Shown here piece after piece: positions 12,589-23,364 of a stretch of 64,000 bases of DNA. The first letter of the stretch is position 1. The number at the start of each line of letters is the position of its first letter. The stretch is from Epiperipatus broadwayi (lineage: Eukaryota; Onychophora; Udeonychophora; Euonychophora; Peripatidae), in the NCBI GenBank assembly GCA_028023455.1, contig JAQFVV010006842.1, forward strand, positions 62,001 through 126,000. The letters run 5' to 3'. Both the position numbers and the translations under genes were made by a program. The notes beneath the pieces are model-generated. The model saw only the letters and a program-made list of their open reading frames with translations, did no database searches and was not told the origin of the DNA.

Positions 12589-13120
12589 TATTTAAATCAT
12601 GTTTATGAGAGTTTATTAAATTTTTTATAATAAACTATTGTACATGTTCTATAAAAGAAATAACAAACCTTTCTCAATGTGTAAATATATGTCAAAACCT
12701 TGTTAACTTTTTTATGTTTATGGATGTAATGTTTGGGCTCAGTATTCATAAGAATGTGACATCTCTTTCATCACCCATTAATTTTTTTATCTGAGAATAA
12801 GTAAATATCTTTTTGCAGACTAATAATTAAATTGCTAACTGGACTAATGTATCCTCAGATATTTAAAAACAATTAGTAGTCATATTAAATTCAAAATAAT
12901 GGACCTATAAAATTAATGCACTATCCTTTACACACAAAAACTTTCTATATATACACACATATAATTGTTGTCACATAATTAATAATAAAAAAAATTACTG
13001 AGATTTAAGTACAAGTATAGAAGTATATATACTTAATCTAGATATAACAAGAAGATTTGAATCCAAACTTTCAAGCTTCCTTTAGTCATCCACTCCATCT
13101 TATACAACTGATACAATGAA

Positions 13121-13185
13121 CATGATCTCTAATATACCTATTTCATGCTGAACCAGCACTCATCAGTTGGTCCATATCATCATGG
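13121..13185 (-). ncRNA. Hammerhead ribozyme motif in R1
   Basis: Minus strand: CTGATGA (complement 13160-13166), stem II GTGCT-GGTTC-AGCAT, GAAA (complement 13141-13144), then TAGGTATA before the predicted cleavage point. Inner stem I is CCAA against TTAG, with one mismatch. A partial duplicate with CTGATGA (complement 13252-13258) and GAAA lies 92 bp further on but lacks the stem III and stem I partner. Confidence 0.7.
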
Positions 13186-13803
13186 TTCCACACACATATA
13201 ATCAAGGCTTGGTTTATATTAAGATAGCAAAATTTCATGCTGAACCAGCACTCATCAGTTGGTCCAGATCAGCATCTTCCACACACATATAATCAGGGTT
13301 TGTTTTATATTAAGATAGCAAATCTTCAAACTTTAATGGAAAGACTTCAATTTTCTCCACTCTCCCAACTCTTCAGCCATCCATATCATTGAAAATCTGA
13401 TGATGGTATATTCAAAGCCATTATTTGCCAATTTTGTTGTCATACCCATGTTGACCATAAGTCAGTCTAATCCCTTGTCTGTAGTCAAGACCATCTAAAT
13501 ACACAGAAGAGGGATGTGCAGAATACAGGCCGAATCTGTATTATTTAAATGCAAGTATAGTATATACACTTAAGCTAGATGTAATTAGAGGGGGTTTGAA
13601 CTCAAACTTTCAAGATCACCTTAGTCATCTACTCCATCTTATACAACCAAACACATAACCATATGTGAAAAAGATAAATGATCTCCAACATACATTAGTG
13701 CTAAACAACACTCATTAGTTGATCTGGATCATCATCATCTACACATATATGTCATCAATGAAACCCTAATATAAACCGAGCAATGATTATATATATGTGT
13801 GTG

Positions 13804-13875
13804 GATGATGAGGTGTGGACCAACTGATGAGTGCTGATTCAGCATGAAATACATATATTGGAGATCATTTATCTT
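13804..13875 (+). ncRNA. Hammerhead ribozyme motif in R1
   Basis: CTGATGA at 13824-13830, stem II GTGCT-GATTC-AGCAT, GAAA at 13846-13849, TACATATA, then TTGG, which pairs with CCAA immediately 5' of the core. The outer stem I partner GATCAT is present, but its opposite strand has diverged (ATGATG). Confidence 0.75.
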
Positions 13876-14269
13876 TTTCACGTGTATGTAGTTATGGGTA
13901 TTATAAAAGATGGAGTGGATGACTGAAAGGAGTTTAAAAGTCTGGGTTCAAATCCCTATAATTACTGAAATTGTAGATTATTTTGTTATTCATTGGGTGA
14001 GAACTACAACTATGGGTTAAATTTAAAAACTACTAATCAGACTATCATTGTGATTAATGTAGTCATAGAACTAATGCCTATTTTAATAATTCAATAGTAA
14101 AAAAAGGTATCTAATCAGCTTAAATAACCCCTGTCAAATTTAAGAGTGTAATCACTTGTGACATGGCTATATCAGTAGAATTACACATCTTTTATCACAT
14201 TTAAAATAATGTTTTTGCTAGTAGAATTCATATACTCAAAAAGTTATAACCAGTCTATTATATTAATAC

Positions 14270-14700
14270 ATCTTCTGTGCTAAAAAATGCATATGGCCTT
14301 ATTGCTTTGGAGTTCATAAGGTGTTTGAGCACCAAAATCCATCTTGGGACTTCCATATCCCAAGTCAGACACTCTACCAATTGCACCAAACTGTACAAGA
14401 TAAAAAAGGCTTATGGCTTTATTGTTCAGGGGTTCATAAAAAGTTTGCGTGCCAAAATTGCGAGCACCTGAATAGATCCCGGGAATTGCGATTTTAAACT
14501 GAATGCTTTACCATTTGCACCAAACTGCACAGAGTAAAAAAAAAAAACTTACAGTTTTATTGAGAGTTCGTAAGAAAGTTTGAGCACCAGAATTAATCTT
14601 GGAGTTTCCTGATTGCAAGTCAGATACTCTACTAATCACACCAAACTGCACAAGGTAAAAAAAAGACTTATGTCTTTATTATTCAGGTGTTTATAAAAAC
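14270..14700 (-). repeat. Array of tRNA-derived SINEs (family S1), about four units
   Basis: On the minus strand each unit of about 120-130 bp begins with a tRNA-like head such as GTGCAGTTTGGTGCAATTGG then TAGAGTATCTGACTTG (A box and anticodon region), followed by a weak B-box region, an AATAAA-like sequence and a run of T before the next unit. AATAAA plus a T-run resembles SINEs that keep polyadenylation and pol III termination signals. Units are head-to-tail and diverged from each other. They are not functional tRNA genes: T-arm pairing is degraded. Confidence 0.7.
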
Positions 14701-14707
14701 CATTAAG

Positions 14708-14991
14708 CATCACATGATCACCATCTCTTATACTAGCACATAATTGTTTATAAACAAGGCAAAACTCTCCATACAGTAGTGCCACCCTGTGCCAACCCAA
14801 TCCTAAGATCTAGGTGCAGTGCTCTCAGATACAAAGCTCCTCACTGACGAAGGCCACAAGCCAGAAACTAGTCTGGGGATATTGGATGAGTAGGCATTAG
14901 ATAGGGATTTTATGCACAAGCCTTCTGGCATCCACTGATTACTCTGGTTAGCACAGGGTGGCACTACTGTATGGAGAGCTTATAAAAAGTT
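14708..14991. mobile_element. M1 MITE, copy b
   Basis: The left end carries the fuller M1 tip (CATCACATGATCACCATCTC), the stretch TTTATAAACAAGGCAAAA, then CTCTCCATACAGTAGTGCCA. The right end has GGTGGCACTACTGTATGGAG, after which the outer tip is missing. The interior matches M1a and M1d. The element sits inside the S1 SINE array. Confidence 0.75.
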
Positions 14992-15150
14992 TGAGTACCT
15001 CTGATTCCAAGTTGGACACTCTACCATTTGCACCAAACTGCACAGAGTTAAAAAAAGCTTATGGGTTTATTGGGAGTTCATAAGAAGTTTGGGCAGCAAA
15101 ACTACGATTGTCTGGATCAATTCTGGAACCTCTGAATTCCAAGTTGGACG
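14992..15150 (-). repeat. S1 tRNA-derived SINE, further unit(s)
   Basis: Continues the array interrupted by M1b. The minus strand shows GTGCAGTTTGGTGCAAATGG then TAGAGTGTCCAACTTG, an AATAAA-type sequence and a T-run (complement near 15050). The second unit is incomplete at its high-coordinate end. Confidence 0.65.
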
Positions 15151-15379
15151 TTGAATAATGATTTCAATGCAAAACTTTGTTTTGATAAAAATAGTCCGTA
15201 TCAACAGCCTTACTTACAATCTTTTGCCATTTATTAGCATAATATTTATTAATTATTTTGTACACTCTTATAGAATATAAGATTCACATTTATAGTTTAA
15301 GTATTTAAATTTTACATATGCATGTGCGGTCATTTGATATTTGTTGACATTCCTGAATATTTGTTATATATCATCATTT

Positions 15380-15510
15380 GATTATATGTTGTAAACAAAG
15401 GCAAAACTCCCCATACAGTAGTGCCACCCTGGGGAGTTTTGCCTTTGTTTACAACAAATTATGTGCTAGTATAGAGATGGTGATCATGTGATGTTTGATT
15501 ATATGTTGTT
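15380..15510. mobile_element. M1 MITE, interior-deleted copy c (hairpin)
   Basis: TTGTAAACAAAGGCAAAACT then CCCC at 15389-15413 is followed after only 17 bases (ATACAGTAGTGCCACCCT) by its complement at 15431-15455. Outside the right arm the M1 tip sequence (complement of GATCACCATCTC) continues. It is an M1 copy reduced to its terminal repeats. Confidence 0.75.
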
Positions 15511-15599
15511 GTTGTTTTTTTTGCATTTTGTTAGTAATCATACTTTTATATATTTGCATTCTAATTTTTTTACTTTTATAATATACTTGTTTTAATATT

Positions 15600-15900
15600 T
15601 AAAGAAGGTGAGAAAGAAGAAAATAAACTGGAAAAAAGCCAATGGGAAGAAAATAGAAAAGAGAGAAAAAAGGGAGATATGGAAGAACAAAACGGAAAAA
15701 GAAAGAAGGAAAAAGAGAAAAAGAGTGAAAAAAGAAGATGGAGAAAAGATAGAGCAGATAGAAAGAAAATGAACGATAGAGTGGAAGGGGGAGAGAGAAA
15801 AAAGAAGAATGTAAAAAGGAGTAGTGAGATAAGAAATTAATAAGACAGGAGCAAAAAGAAAGAGAAAAAGATGGAAAAAAAAACAAGACTCATTTCGTTT
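15600..15900 (+). repeat. Purine-rich low-complexity tract
   Basis: About 300 bases almost free of pyrimidines on the plus strand (GAAA, GAGA, GGAA mixtures, not a simple tandem repeat). The two minus-strand open frames here (rich in Phe and Ser) are a by-product of this composition and I do not call them genes. Such tracts can adopt triplex (H-DNA) forms. Confidence 0.8.
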
Positions 15901-16364
15901 AGAGATGGTTTCCAATAATTTGTAATTATTTAAAAATGATTATTAGTCTAGTTACAACTCTGTTTATTTACTGTTTCTTTCCACATTTTTTTAATATAGA
16001 TTTAATAAAAGATAGCAATTTGAGCATATAGAAGAATAAAAAAAAATTTATAAAGTATTTTTAATATTTATTGATAAATAAATACATTTGATTGTCATCT
16101 TTAATTTTATTAAAAAAATTTCATATATGTAAAATTAATTTGATAAAACATGAAATACTAAAATATATAAATAAAGTATGACATTTAAAAATATATAAAT
16201 AATGTCTTAAAGTAACTGATAATATTTTTATTTTCTTTATTTTTCATTTGTTGAATGTAATAATATTGATTGCATTCGTGATATAGACTTCATCCATTTA
16301 AATCTTTTGCTTGAATAAATGGTTCAAAAGTTTTTTTAATCCTTCTGAATTTACGAAATCCTTA

Positions 16365-16725
16365 TCTCTCTCATAACACTGATGCACTTGAACACATATA
16401 TGTTGAAAAGATAATCACCAATATACGTATTTCATGCTAGGCCAGCAAACATCAGTTGGTCCAGATTACCATCTCTACACATATATGCTATAAGTGTTCA
16501 GATATATATTAAGATAGTCAATCATCATACTTTAATGGACAGACTTCAATCCACTTCACACTCCAACTCTTCAACCGTCCATCCAATTGAAAATCTGATG
16601 ATGGAACGCTCAAAGACCACTCTGAGGCCGAGATTCTCATCACACCCATGTTGATCTAAAGTCAATCTGACCTCTCATGTACAGGATATAATCCATTTAA
16701 TACATATAGGAGGGATGGGCAGATA
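16365..16725 (-). mobile_element. R1, near full-length single copy
   Basis: Co-linear with the copy at 9.2-9.6 kb, including the body segments with CCATCATCAGATTTTCAATT (minus strand) and GTCAACATGGG. The hammerhead is decayed: CTGATGT replaces CTGATGA (around 16450), although GAAA and stem I (GTAATC with GATTAT) remain. Confidence 0.75.
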
Positions 16726-16769
16726 TATTAGCCAGCAAAAATATAGCATAAAACAGTTTAGACTAGTAA

Positions 16770-16905
16770 ACTAATTGAATGGCTTATTTGTTAAGAGTTT
16801 GTAAGAAGTTTGAACAACAGAAGGAATGCACAATCTATATAGACTTAGAACTATAGTACCATTTTATAATTGCACTAAATCATGCAAGGGGGGAAATACA
16901 AACAT
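16770..16905 (-). repeat. Degenerate S1 SINE copy
   Basis: On the minus strand a weak match to the S1 head and tail (TGCATGATTTAGTGCAATTA; then CAAACTTCTTACAAACTCTT and an A/T tail) lies directly beside the R1 copy. It is much more diverged than the array at 14.3 kb. Confidence 0.45.
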
Positions 16906-17029
16906 ATCTACAGCACTCTGAATTTTCAGTTGAGCATTCATCCAAGTACTAACTGAATGTAATATTGCTTAACATTGAAGACCAGACTTAAAAGAAAGTA
17001 ATTAATAAAATAAATCATGATAATCAATG

Positions 17030-17445
17030 GAAAATAGAGGGATTTAAACTTAGAATTTTCAGTTTATATTCAACCTCCTCTCAATCTCAAACAACTAATA
17101 CACATGGCCACATGTATGTGAGAAAGATAAGTCATCCATTATATATGTATATTGTGCTGAAACAGAACTCATCAATTGGGCCAAATCATAATTTTCCACA
17201 CATTTATACAATCAGTGCTTGGTTTATATTATGATAGAAATTCCGTCAACTTTAATGAACAGGCTTCAATCTTTTCACCCTTCCAACAATTCAACCATCC
17301 ATTTTATTAAAAAACCAATGATGAAAATTTTCTTTTTCACATGTGCGTGGTCATGTGTATTGGTTTCTTGAGATAAAGTGAAGGATGAACATAGATGGAA
17401 AACCCTAAGTTCAAATCCCACTATTTACTATAGTAAACATCCAAT
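17030..17445. mobile_element. R1 inverted pair, degenerate
   Basis: 17030-17310 is an R1 copy on the minus strand and 17330-17445 is the tRNA-like 3' part on the plus strand (CATGTGTATTGG then AAGTTCAAATCCC). The hammerhead core is decayed at both the CTGATGA and GAAA positions. Confidence 0.6.
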
Positions 17446-17767
17446 ATACTGAATGAATAGATTAATGAAAATCAATGATATCTCAGGACAAAGGAAATTA
17501 AAACATAAATCAATGTTATGTTATATATAAGTGCAGTAATAATGTATTTGAAATAGCTAAAATAATATATTAATTAAAAGAAAGTTATAAATCATAGACA
17601 GTTGAAAATAAAATTACTATTAAATGTTATACTTTGTGGATTCATCTCTGTATGATTTTGATAATGAATATATCAATGTTTTGGCTTGATTACATGAGCC
17701 ATCAACTGGGTGATGAATAGAATATTAAAAAAATGTTTGTAGAGGTGCAGTAAATATTGTTTTATAC

Positions 17768-18217
17768 CAGGGCAAATAGCAGCCTGAGGGTCACATGCAG
17801 CCCATCAAGACAATCAGAAAAATCTGCCTTGAACTGAGATTTCCTTTCAGTGCATGACCGAAGATTCATCTTGTATTTTCCACTAGGATGGGCATGTCAA
17901 TACACATGCACAGTGTAGATATGATGTGCAGTGCTTTTCCAGTTGATCTGGTTAATTTCAATTTGGTCTTTGCGTTAACAAATATATACATTTCCAACTG
18001 TAGTGAAACCATGAACCCATTGAAAATATGTAAAATCAGTGAAGAATGTCATGTGTTTAATAAAGAATAGACAAATATTTCTTTGGTAATACAAGGAATA
18101 AAGTAGTGTGTTTATTGTGTCATGAAAAAAAGATGCGGCCCTTCACTTCCACAAAGTGATCCCCAATTCGATCGCCAACCTCTGTGGCCTCCAAGCCAAA
18201 ACAATTGCCCACCCCTG
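17768..18217 (+). mobile_element. hAT-like element remnant with ZBED-like coding trace, copy 1
   Basis: Starts CAGGGCAAATAGC and ends TTGCCCACCCCTG, the typical ends of hAT elements. The flanking 8-mers TTTTATAC and ATTTATAT fit an 8-bp target-site duplication with two changes. The middle encodes a short peptide trace, CKISEECHVFNKE, resembling the N-terminal part of hAT-derived GTF2IRD2/ZBED-like transposases (…ECRVFN…W…). Only the first part of such a gene remains and it is not continuous, so this is a deletion derivative. Confidence 0.75.
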
Positions 18218-18225
18218 ATTTATAT

Positions 18226-19130
18226 CAATGTCAAAGTTCCACCAATAGAAAAAGGGAATACTACTGTTCAATCCATTATTGCTGTATTCAAATTTCTATA
18301 GATGAACTAATTAAAATATTATAAATAAAACAAATTGTATAAAGTAGGATATATGTATCTTCCAAATTTGTGATGGAGTTACTGATCAAGAGATGAATGT
18401 TTTCATGGCTCATGTACTTGTACTACTATTTAGACATTAAATTTAACATAGTTCAAGGTATATATGCAAATAAAGGGAATAAATCACCCTTTCTCAAGCT
18501 ATGAATTAAAAGTGCTCTAAATGCTGAACAAAGGATCAAGAATAGAATGAATTCACCTATTCTTGGATCTTTGATGCTTATTAGCATACCTTTACCAATA
18601 TTGTTGATAATTCAGAGTGAAATTAATCTTTCATCCAACTGACTTTTTAATTAAGGTAAATCAAAAGGGGGAGAGAATAAAAGAAATATTGAAATGATTC
18701 TTGGCTGGCTATAGAACATATTTTAATATATTCAATAATTAAAAATTCATTATTATATAATTTTGACATGCATACTTACCAAGAATGTTGAATTCACTAT
18801 TTTACAAGATGAGTATAAAAGTTTCATTCTTTGTGTGTAAACATTGCTTTATTATTCCCTTTTACCTATGTTGCTTGATTCAGAGTGTGTTTCTAAAATA
18901 CAGGTAGCACTATTGAGACATTCTAGCATTCATTTATATTCATTCACTATCTTTGAATTTCATTTAACATTATGCTATGTTTAAAGTATTCTTTATTATA
19001 CAATATGTAATTGTTTTGTTAATGGCATAATTGCCAAAAATATAATTAAAAGTAAGACAAATTTTGGAAATAGTAAATTATGACTATTAAAGCCATTATA
19101 TGAATGTGCTGTAGTCTAATACAGTATTTT
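18226..19130. other. No recognised feature
   Basis: A+T-rich, without a recognised repeat. One small hairpin near 18529-18576 (AGGATCAAGAATAG with CTATTCTTGGATC) is all I see. Confidence 0.5.
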
Positions 19131-19135
19131 AATAT

Positions 19136-19740
19136 TATACTATAATCTGAATCAACTGATCAGTGCTGGTTCAAACCCCTATATATTACATATTGGAGTG
19201 TAAGCATCAAAAATCCTGTACTGTAGAAAAAAAATCATATATCAAAATATAGTGCTGTAAGGTCTGTCCATCCCTTGTATATGTATCTAAATGGATTATG
19301 TCCTGTACATGAAGGGTCAGAGTGATTTATGATCAGCTTGGGTAGGATGAGAAAGTTGGCATCAATGTGGGTTTTCAGCATTCCATCATCAGATTTTTAA
19401 TGAAATGTATGGCTGAAAAATTGTGGGGTGGAGTGGATTGAAGCCTACCCATTAAAGTATGAAGATTGGCTATCTTAATATAAGTTGAGCATTGATTGTA
19501 TATATGTGTGGAGATGATAATGTGGACCAACTGACAAGTGCTGGTTTAGCATGAAATACATATATTGGCGATTATTTATCTTTTTGACATCTGTGTGATC
19601 AAGTGTGTTAGCAGTATGAAATAGTGTGGATAGTTGAAGGTCATGTGAAAAAATCTGAATTCAAACCCCCTATATATTACATAATGGAATGCAGGTATGA
19701 AAAAGCCTGTTACTGTAGAAAAAAAATCATATATTAAAGT
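19136..19740 (+). mobile_element. R1 head-to-tail dimer (first unit truncated)
   Basis: Unit 1 (19136 to about 19268) is an internally deleted R1 in which the ribozyme arm runs directly into the 3' part; it ends AAAAAAAATCATATATCAAA. Unit 2 (about 19269-19740) starts GTCTGTCCATCCC, passes through the full body and ends with nearly the same tail, AAAAAAAATCATATATTAAA. The repeat of tail then head marks a true tandem junction. The hammerhead in unit 2 is decayed (CTGACAA at 19531-19537; GAAA retained). Confidence 0.75.
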
Positions 19741-20288
19741 ATACAATTGTAAAAAAATAAAAAAATATAAAATTCAATTTCTAAGTATTTGAAAATAAGA
19801 ATTATTGAATTCTACAAAATTTTAATTAAAAAAAACTTGCAATAAATATTTTAATTGGATTAAAATCAGAATCAAAGCATCATATATTATTTGGTCATTA
19901 AGAAGGGGGAAAACTCTTAGTAGTTAGGAAAACAAGCTGTTGAATTATAAATACAAGTGATTAATTTATGACATGAGTAGAAGAGCAAGATATAAAAGAA
20001 CTAAGTGTCTAGCTTAATTATTCATTATTATTAAAGACATATCTAGATAAATACATTATCATGCACTGCTATATTAAAAACATATATTAAGGAAAACTCA
20101 TGAAGCAATCATTAGTTTTTCTGTTCAAGAAAAATATTCCAGCATTGGGAATAATTATTTCTTTTATCACTTCACCAATAGCGATGAAGAAAAATATCTA
20201 GATTGCTGAGCAAAATTGTTGTGTTGTGAATTCTTATATGAAAAGTGATTCTAGAAGGAAGTGAATATATTTCCAGAATATCCTAGGA

Positions 20289-20780
20289 CAGAGGTGGGAA
20301 AATAGTGGCCCAAGGGCCACACGTGGCTCACTAAGAATTTTTATGTGGCTCACCAAGACAATCAGAAAAATCCATCTTGAACTGAGATTTCCTTCCTGTG
20401 ACCAAAGATTCATCACATATTTTCCACCAGGATAGTAATGCCAATACACATGCACAATGTAGATATAATGTGCAGTGGTTTTTTAGTTGATCTGATTAAT
20501 TTCAATTTTGTCTTTGTATTAGAAAATATATACATTTCCAACTTTAGTGAAAACACGAACCCTCCGAAAAAATGTAAAATCAGTGATGAATGTCATGTGT
20601 TTAATGAAAAATGAGCAAACAAATATTTCTTTGATAATACAGGGAATAAAGCAGGGTGTTTATTGTATCAGGAAAAAAAGGTGCAGTGCTCCACTAACCT
20701 TTGCTTCCACAAAGTGGCCCCCAATGTGGCCCTCCGCCAATCTCTGTGGCTCCCGAGCCAAAACAATTGCCCACCCTTGG
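20289..20780 (+). mobile_element. hAT-like element remnant with ZBED-like coding trace, copy 2
   Basis: Starts CAGAGGTGGGAAAATA and ends TTGCCCACCCTTG. The flanks are TCCTAGGA (20281-20288) and GCCTAGGA (20781-20788), an 8-bp target-site duplication with one change, as expected of hAT transposition. It is co-linear with copy 1 at 17.8 kb. Translated traces include CKISDECHVFN then NKYFF, as in hAT-derived ZBED/GTF2IRD2-like proteins. There are stops and frame changes throughout, and no catalytic or dimerisation region is present. Confidence 0.85.
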
Positions 20781-21160
20781 CCTAGGACAAAGCATTTTGC
20801 ATAAGACATCTATCTATTTTAAGTGATTATAAGAGAATTCTGATCTGAAGGAAACATATTGCTTATAGAAAGCTTATACTGGATTTATAATGAATTACAA
20901 TGTTTAAGTAATAAAGAAACACATCTTGAAAAGATTAGCCATGTAATTATAAAAAAAATAAGAGACAGTATTGTACCAAATGATTTATTATAGGCAGACT
21001 GAAATGATTGAAATATAAAATAATAAAAAATATTTAAAGCTTAGATATAATTTAATTTTGGAAAATATTATAATTATTATTAAGCAAAATTTTCTAATAA
21101 TGAATAATTTGATTTTTTTTTCAATCTATCTAATACTATATCTGTCAATAATTATATATA

Positions 21161-22273
21161 CATCTGGGTCTCTTTTTACATGGACTTATTTAATCTGATT
21201 TTGAAGTTACGTGATTCGTGCTTCACCGGAAGTCAAACTCCGATATTGCACTATTACTTTAAATAATAAATTTCACGCAGTTACGTTATATTGAAAGTAA
21301 TAGCACATTATTGGAATTCAACATTCAACTTAGTAATTTCAATATTTTCAGTGCTTTATAATAGTAAGATTTTATTCAATAATGAAATTAAAATCATGAT
21401 TTCCACATTTTATGTATACCCACATTAAATTTTACAAGATTGTAATGTAAATTTGTTCAAACATTGTGCGTGTTAATTTTGCATTTTAAATCACATTCTG
21501 TTTTTGCTTTTTAAAAAAGAACGTAATCAATTATTAATCATTTAGTGTCCACAAGTTTATTTTTAAAAGGTCAGTAATAGCAGTGGGCACAATTAAATTT
21601 GACAATTAAAAATTAAAATCTGATTTTTAATTGTAATTAACAATTTAAAAATTACTTACGGCGACTTGAAATAATCTGATGTGAAATTTGATTTTTAAAC
21701 GGAATTGAAAATTAAAGACAAAAATAAGAATTTAATTTTTAGTTGTTAGTTTTAATTAAATTTTTCCCAGCAGTGGTGAATAAATGTCTTTTTATTATCA
21801 TAAGTCTAAGTTCATAAACAATCAATAAAATCATCGTCTCAAAGATTAATTACTAATTACGTTGTCAACAGAAAAACATTAACACAACATGAGAGTGCAA
21901 ACGAACGTGTGTTTCCGCAAATAGTGATAATAATTAAAACGTGTATAAAAAAATGTAAATTATCGTACTGTAAATTATGCATAAAAATATATTGTTTTGA
22001 ATAAAATTAAATATTATAGTTAAAAAAAGTTTGTCTTGTATCAATTTTTTTCAAATTTGAAATTTTTTATTAGTCACATTTTATTTTCTTATTTTTTTTT
22101 TTTTGCGTGAATTTTAAAGTAATTTTACGCTGGTGCTTTGCTTTTACACGAATTTTGAAAAATCACAGACCGCATCCCCCCTTTTTCAATGTAAGTTACA
22201 TCTATTTTTGCGCGATTTCGTTTGCACGTGTTTTCTGAGGAACCTATCTATCGCGTAAAACGAGACCCAGGTG
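21161..22273 (-). mobile_element. Pogo/Tigger-like non-autonomous DNA transposon, copy T2
   Basis: Ends CATCTGGGTCTC and GAGACCCAGGTG with flanking TA on both sides (21159-21160; 22274-22275). It is in the opposite orientation to T1 and retains a more CpG-rich right end (GCGTAAAACGAGACCC), whereas T1 has TpG/CpA at several of these sites. A secondary insertion accounts for the extra length relative to T1. Confidence 0.85.
21580..21775. repeat. Small inverted-repeat insertion nested in T2
   Basis: T2 is interrupted relative to T1 around here. The inserted DNA starts near CAGTGGGCACAATTAAATTT and ends near AATTAAATTTTTCCCAGCAG, so its termini are imperfect inverted repeats, perhaps hAT-like (CAGTGG…). 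The interior is made of repeated ATTAAAAATT-like units in both orientations. The boundaries are approximate. Confidence 0.45.
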
Positions 22274-22389
22274 TATATAATTTTAATGAAAACATTTTAA
22301 ATTATTTTTTTGATAATATAAATTATTGTATTTTTTGATGTATATATTTTTATGAATCTCAATTACTCTGATTTATTTATGATTGGCGT

Positions 22390-22752
22390 TTACAAAGTAC
22401 TGGATTATATCAAATTTATTAAGTGCAAACAGATAACATTGTAATAACGTGAAAGCTAAAAAATTGCTTCATAGTAAATCGAAAGATTTCGTGTTGCTTA
22501 TTTATATATAATATTTAGTGAATTAAATGTGAAGATATTTAAGCTTCACACTCTTAGATCAAAATGCTTGAGTCTGGCTTATTTATATATAAACTGAGGC
22601 ATAAATGAAGATGGGTCCCATCTTTTTCTTATGTTTGAGAATTGAGAGGTCCATGTGATGTCATTATTCCATCTGATTGGCTGTCACATAAGCATGTTTA
22701 AAGCATATCTGTTGAAGGTTTTAGCTTTCACATTATTACAAAGTACTGGATT
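22390..22752. mobile_element. 329-bp element with inverted ends inside a 17-bp direct duplication
   Basis: TTACAAAGTACTGGATT occurs at 22390-22406 and again at 22736-22752, identically. The enclosed 329 bp contain inverted repeats GTAATAACGTGAAAGCTAAA near the left and TTTAGCTTTCACATTATTAC at the right end. A 17-bp target-site duplication suits target-primed reverse transcription better than cut-and-paste transposition, while the inverted ends resemble a MITE. There is no coding potential. I do not recognise the family. Confidence 0.7.
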
Positions 22753-23084
22753 GAAAATACTTATGAATACTTATCAATAGTACTTAAATATTTTCAAGAT
22801 CCATAATGTTAATTTAAATATGTGTTAGTATTTTCATTTGAACTATCAGAGGAGCTAATAATTATGTCCATGTTATATATGTGGCATTGCAAGATGTTTA
22901 TATTACTGGTTTTCTCACACTATTAAGTAGTAAACCTTGATATTACTTTGAAGTCTGAGTCGCTACCATTCATTGTTCTTGACTCATTTTATATTTCATT
23001 TTGAATCACATCTTTATCATACGTGTGTTTATATACATGTTATTGGAATATAATAGTTTTAATGGATGTTTAAATGGAAATATT

Positions 23085-23255
23085 TAATGTGTGAAATTAT
23101 CCATTTATAATTACTTAATTAGAAAGTACTTTACTTAGAACAGGAGTCAATAAAAGCTAACTGCCCCAGGCTAAGAGTGAGTGTAAAACTGTCAGGCTAT
23201 TGTAGCTTTCTAATTAAACAATTATAAATGGAATAACTCCACACATTAGTAATTA
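23085..23255. repeat. Foldback repeat
   Basis: AATGTGTGAAATTATCCATT then TATAATTACTTAATTAGAAAG at the left is mirrored by CTTTCTAATTAAACAATTAT then AAATGGAATAACTCCACACATT at the right. Arms are about 42 bp with a loop of about 75 bp. Confidence 0.65.
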
Positions 23256-23364
23256 GATATATGTAAAGTATAACTTTAAAATTTTTATCCACTTAGGAGT
23301 GCTTTCGACTATCCTCGTAGTCTTTTTCAACCAACACTTTGAAAAGCTAACCTTTCCACAATTA

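Larger units (their letters stand above)
13025..13985. mobile_element. R1 tandem dimer plus inverted third copy
   Basis: A minus-strand R1 (13025-13555) is followed head-to-tail by a second minus-strand R1 (13556 to about 13750), then by a plus-strand copy (about 13751-13985). The two minus copies start with the same terminal sequence (CTTAATCTAGAT and CTTAAGCTAGAT). The first carries an internal duplication of about 92 bp (HHR complements at 13160 and 13252). Corrected for this, ribozyme-to-ribozyme spacing is about 460 bp. The tandem-plus-inverted layout is like that at 36.9-37.8 kb. Confidence 0.75.

Noticed and set aside
15592-15915. Two Phe/Ser-rich minus-strand frames that look like membrane proteins
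   Set aside because: The strand is a purine tract, so its complement gives TTT, TTC, TCT and CTT codons without stops; composition explains the frame.
17888-18070. 60-codon frame as an independent small gene
   Set aside because: It lies within the hAT element and only part of it resembles the transposase start; the beginning is untranslated-type sequence.
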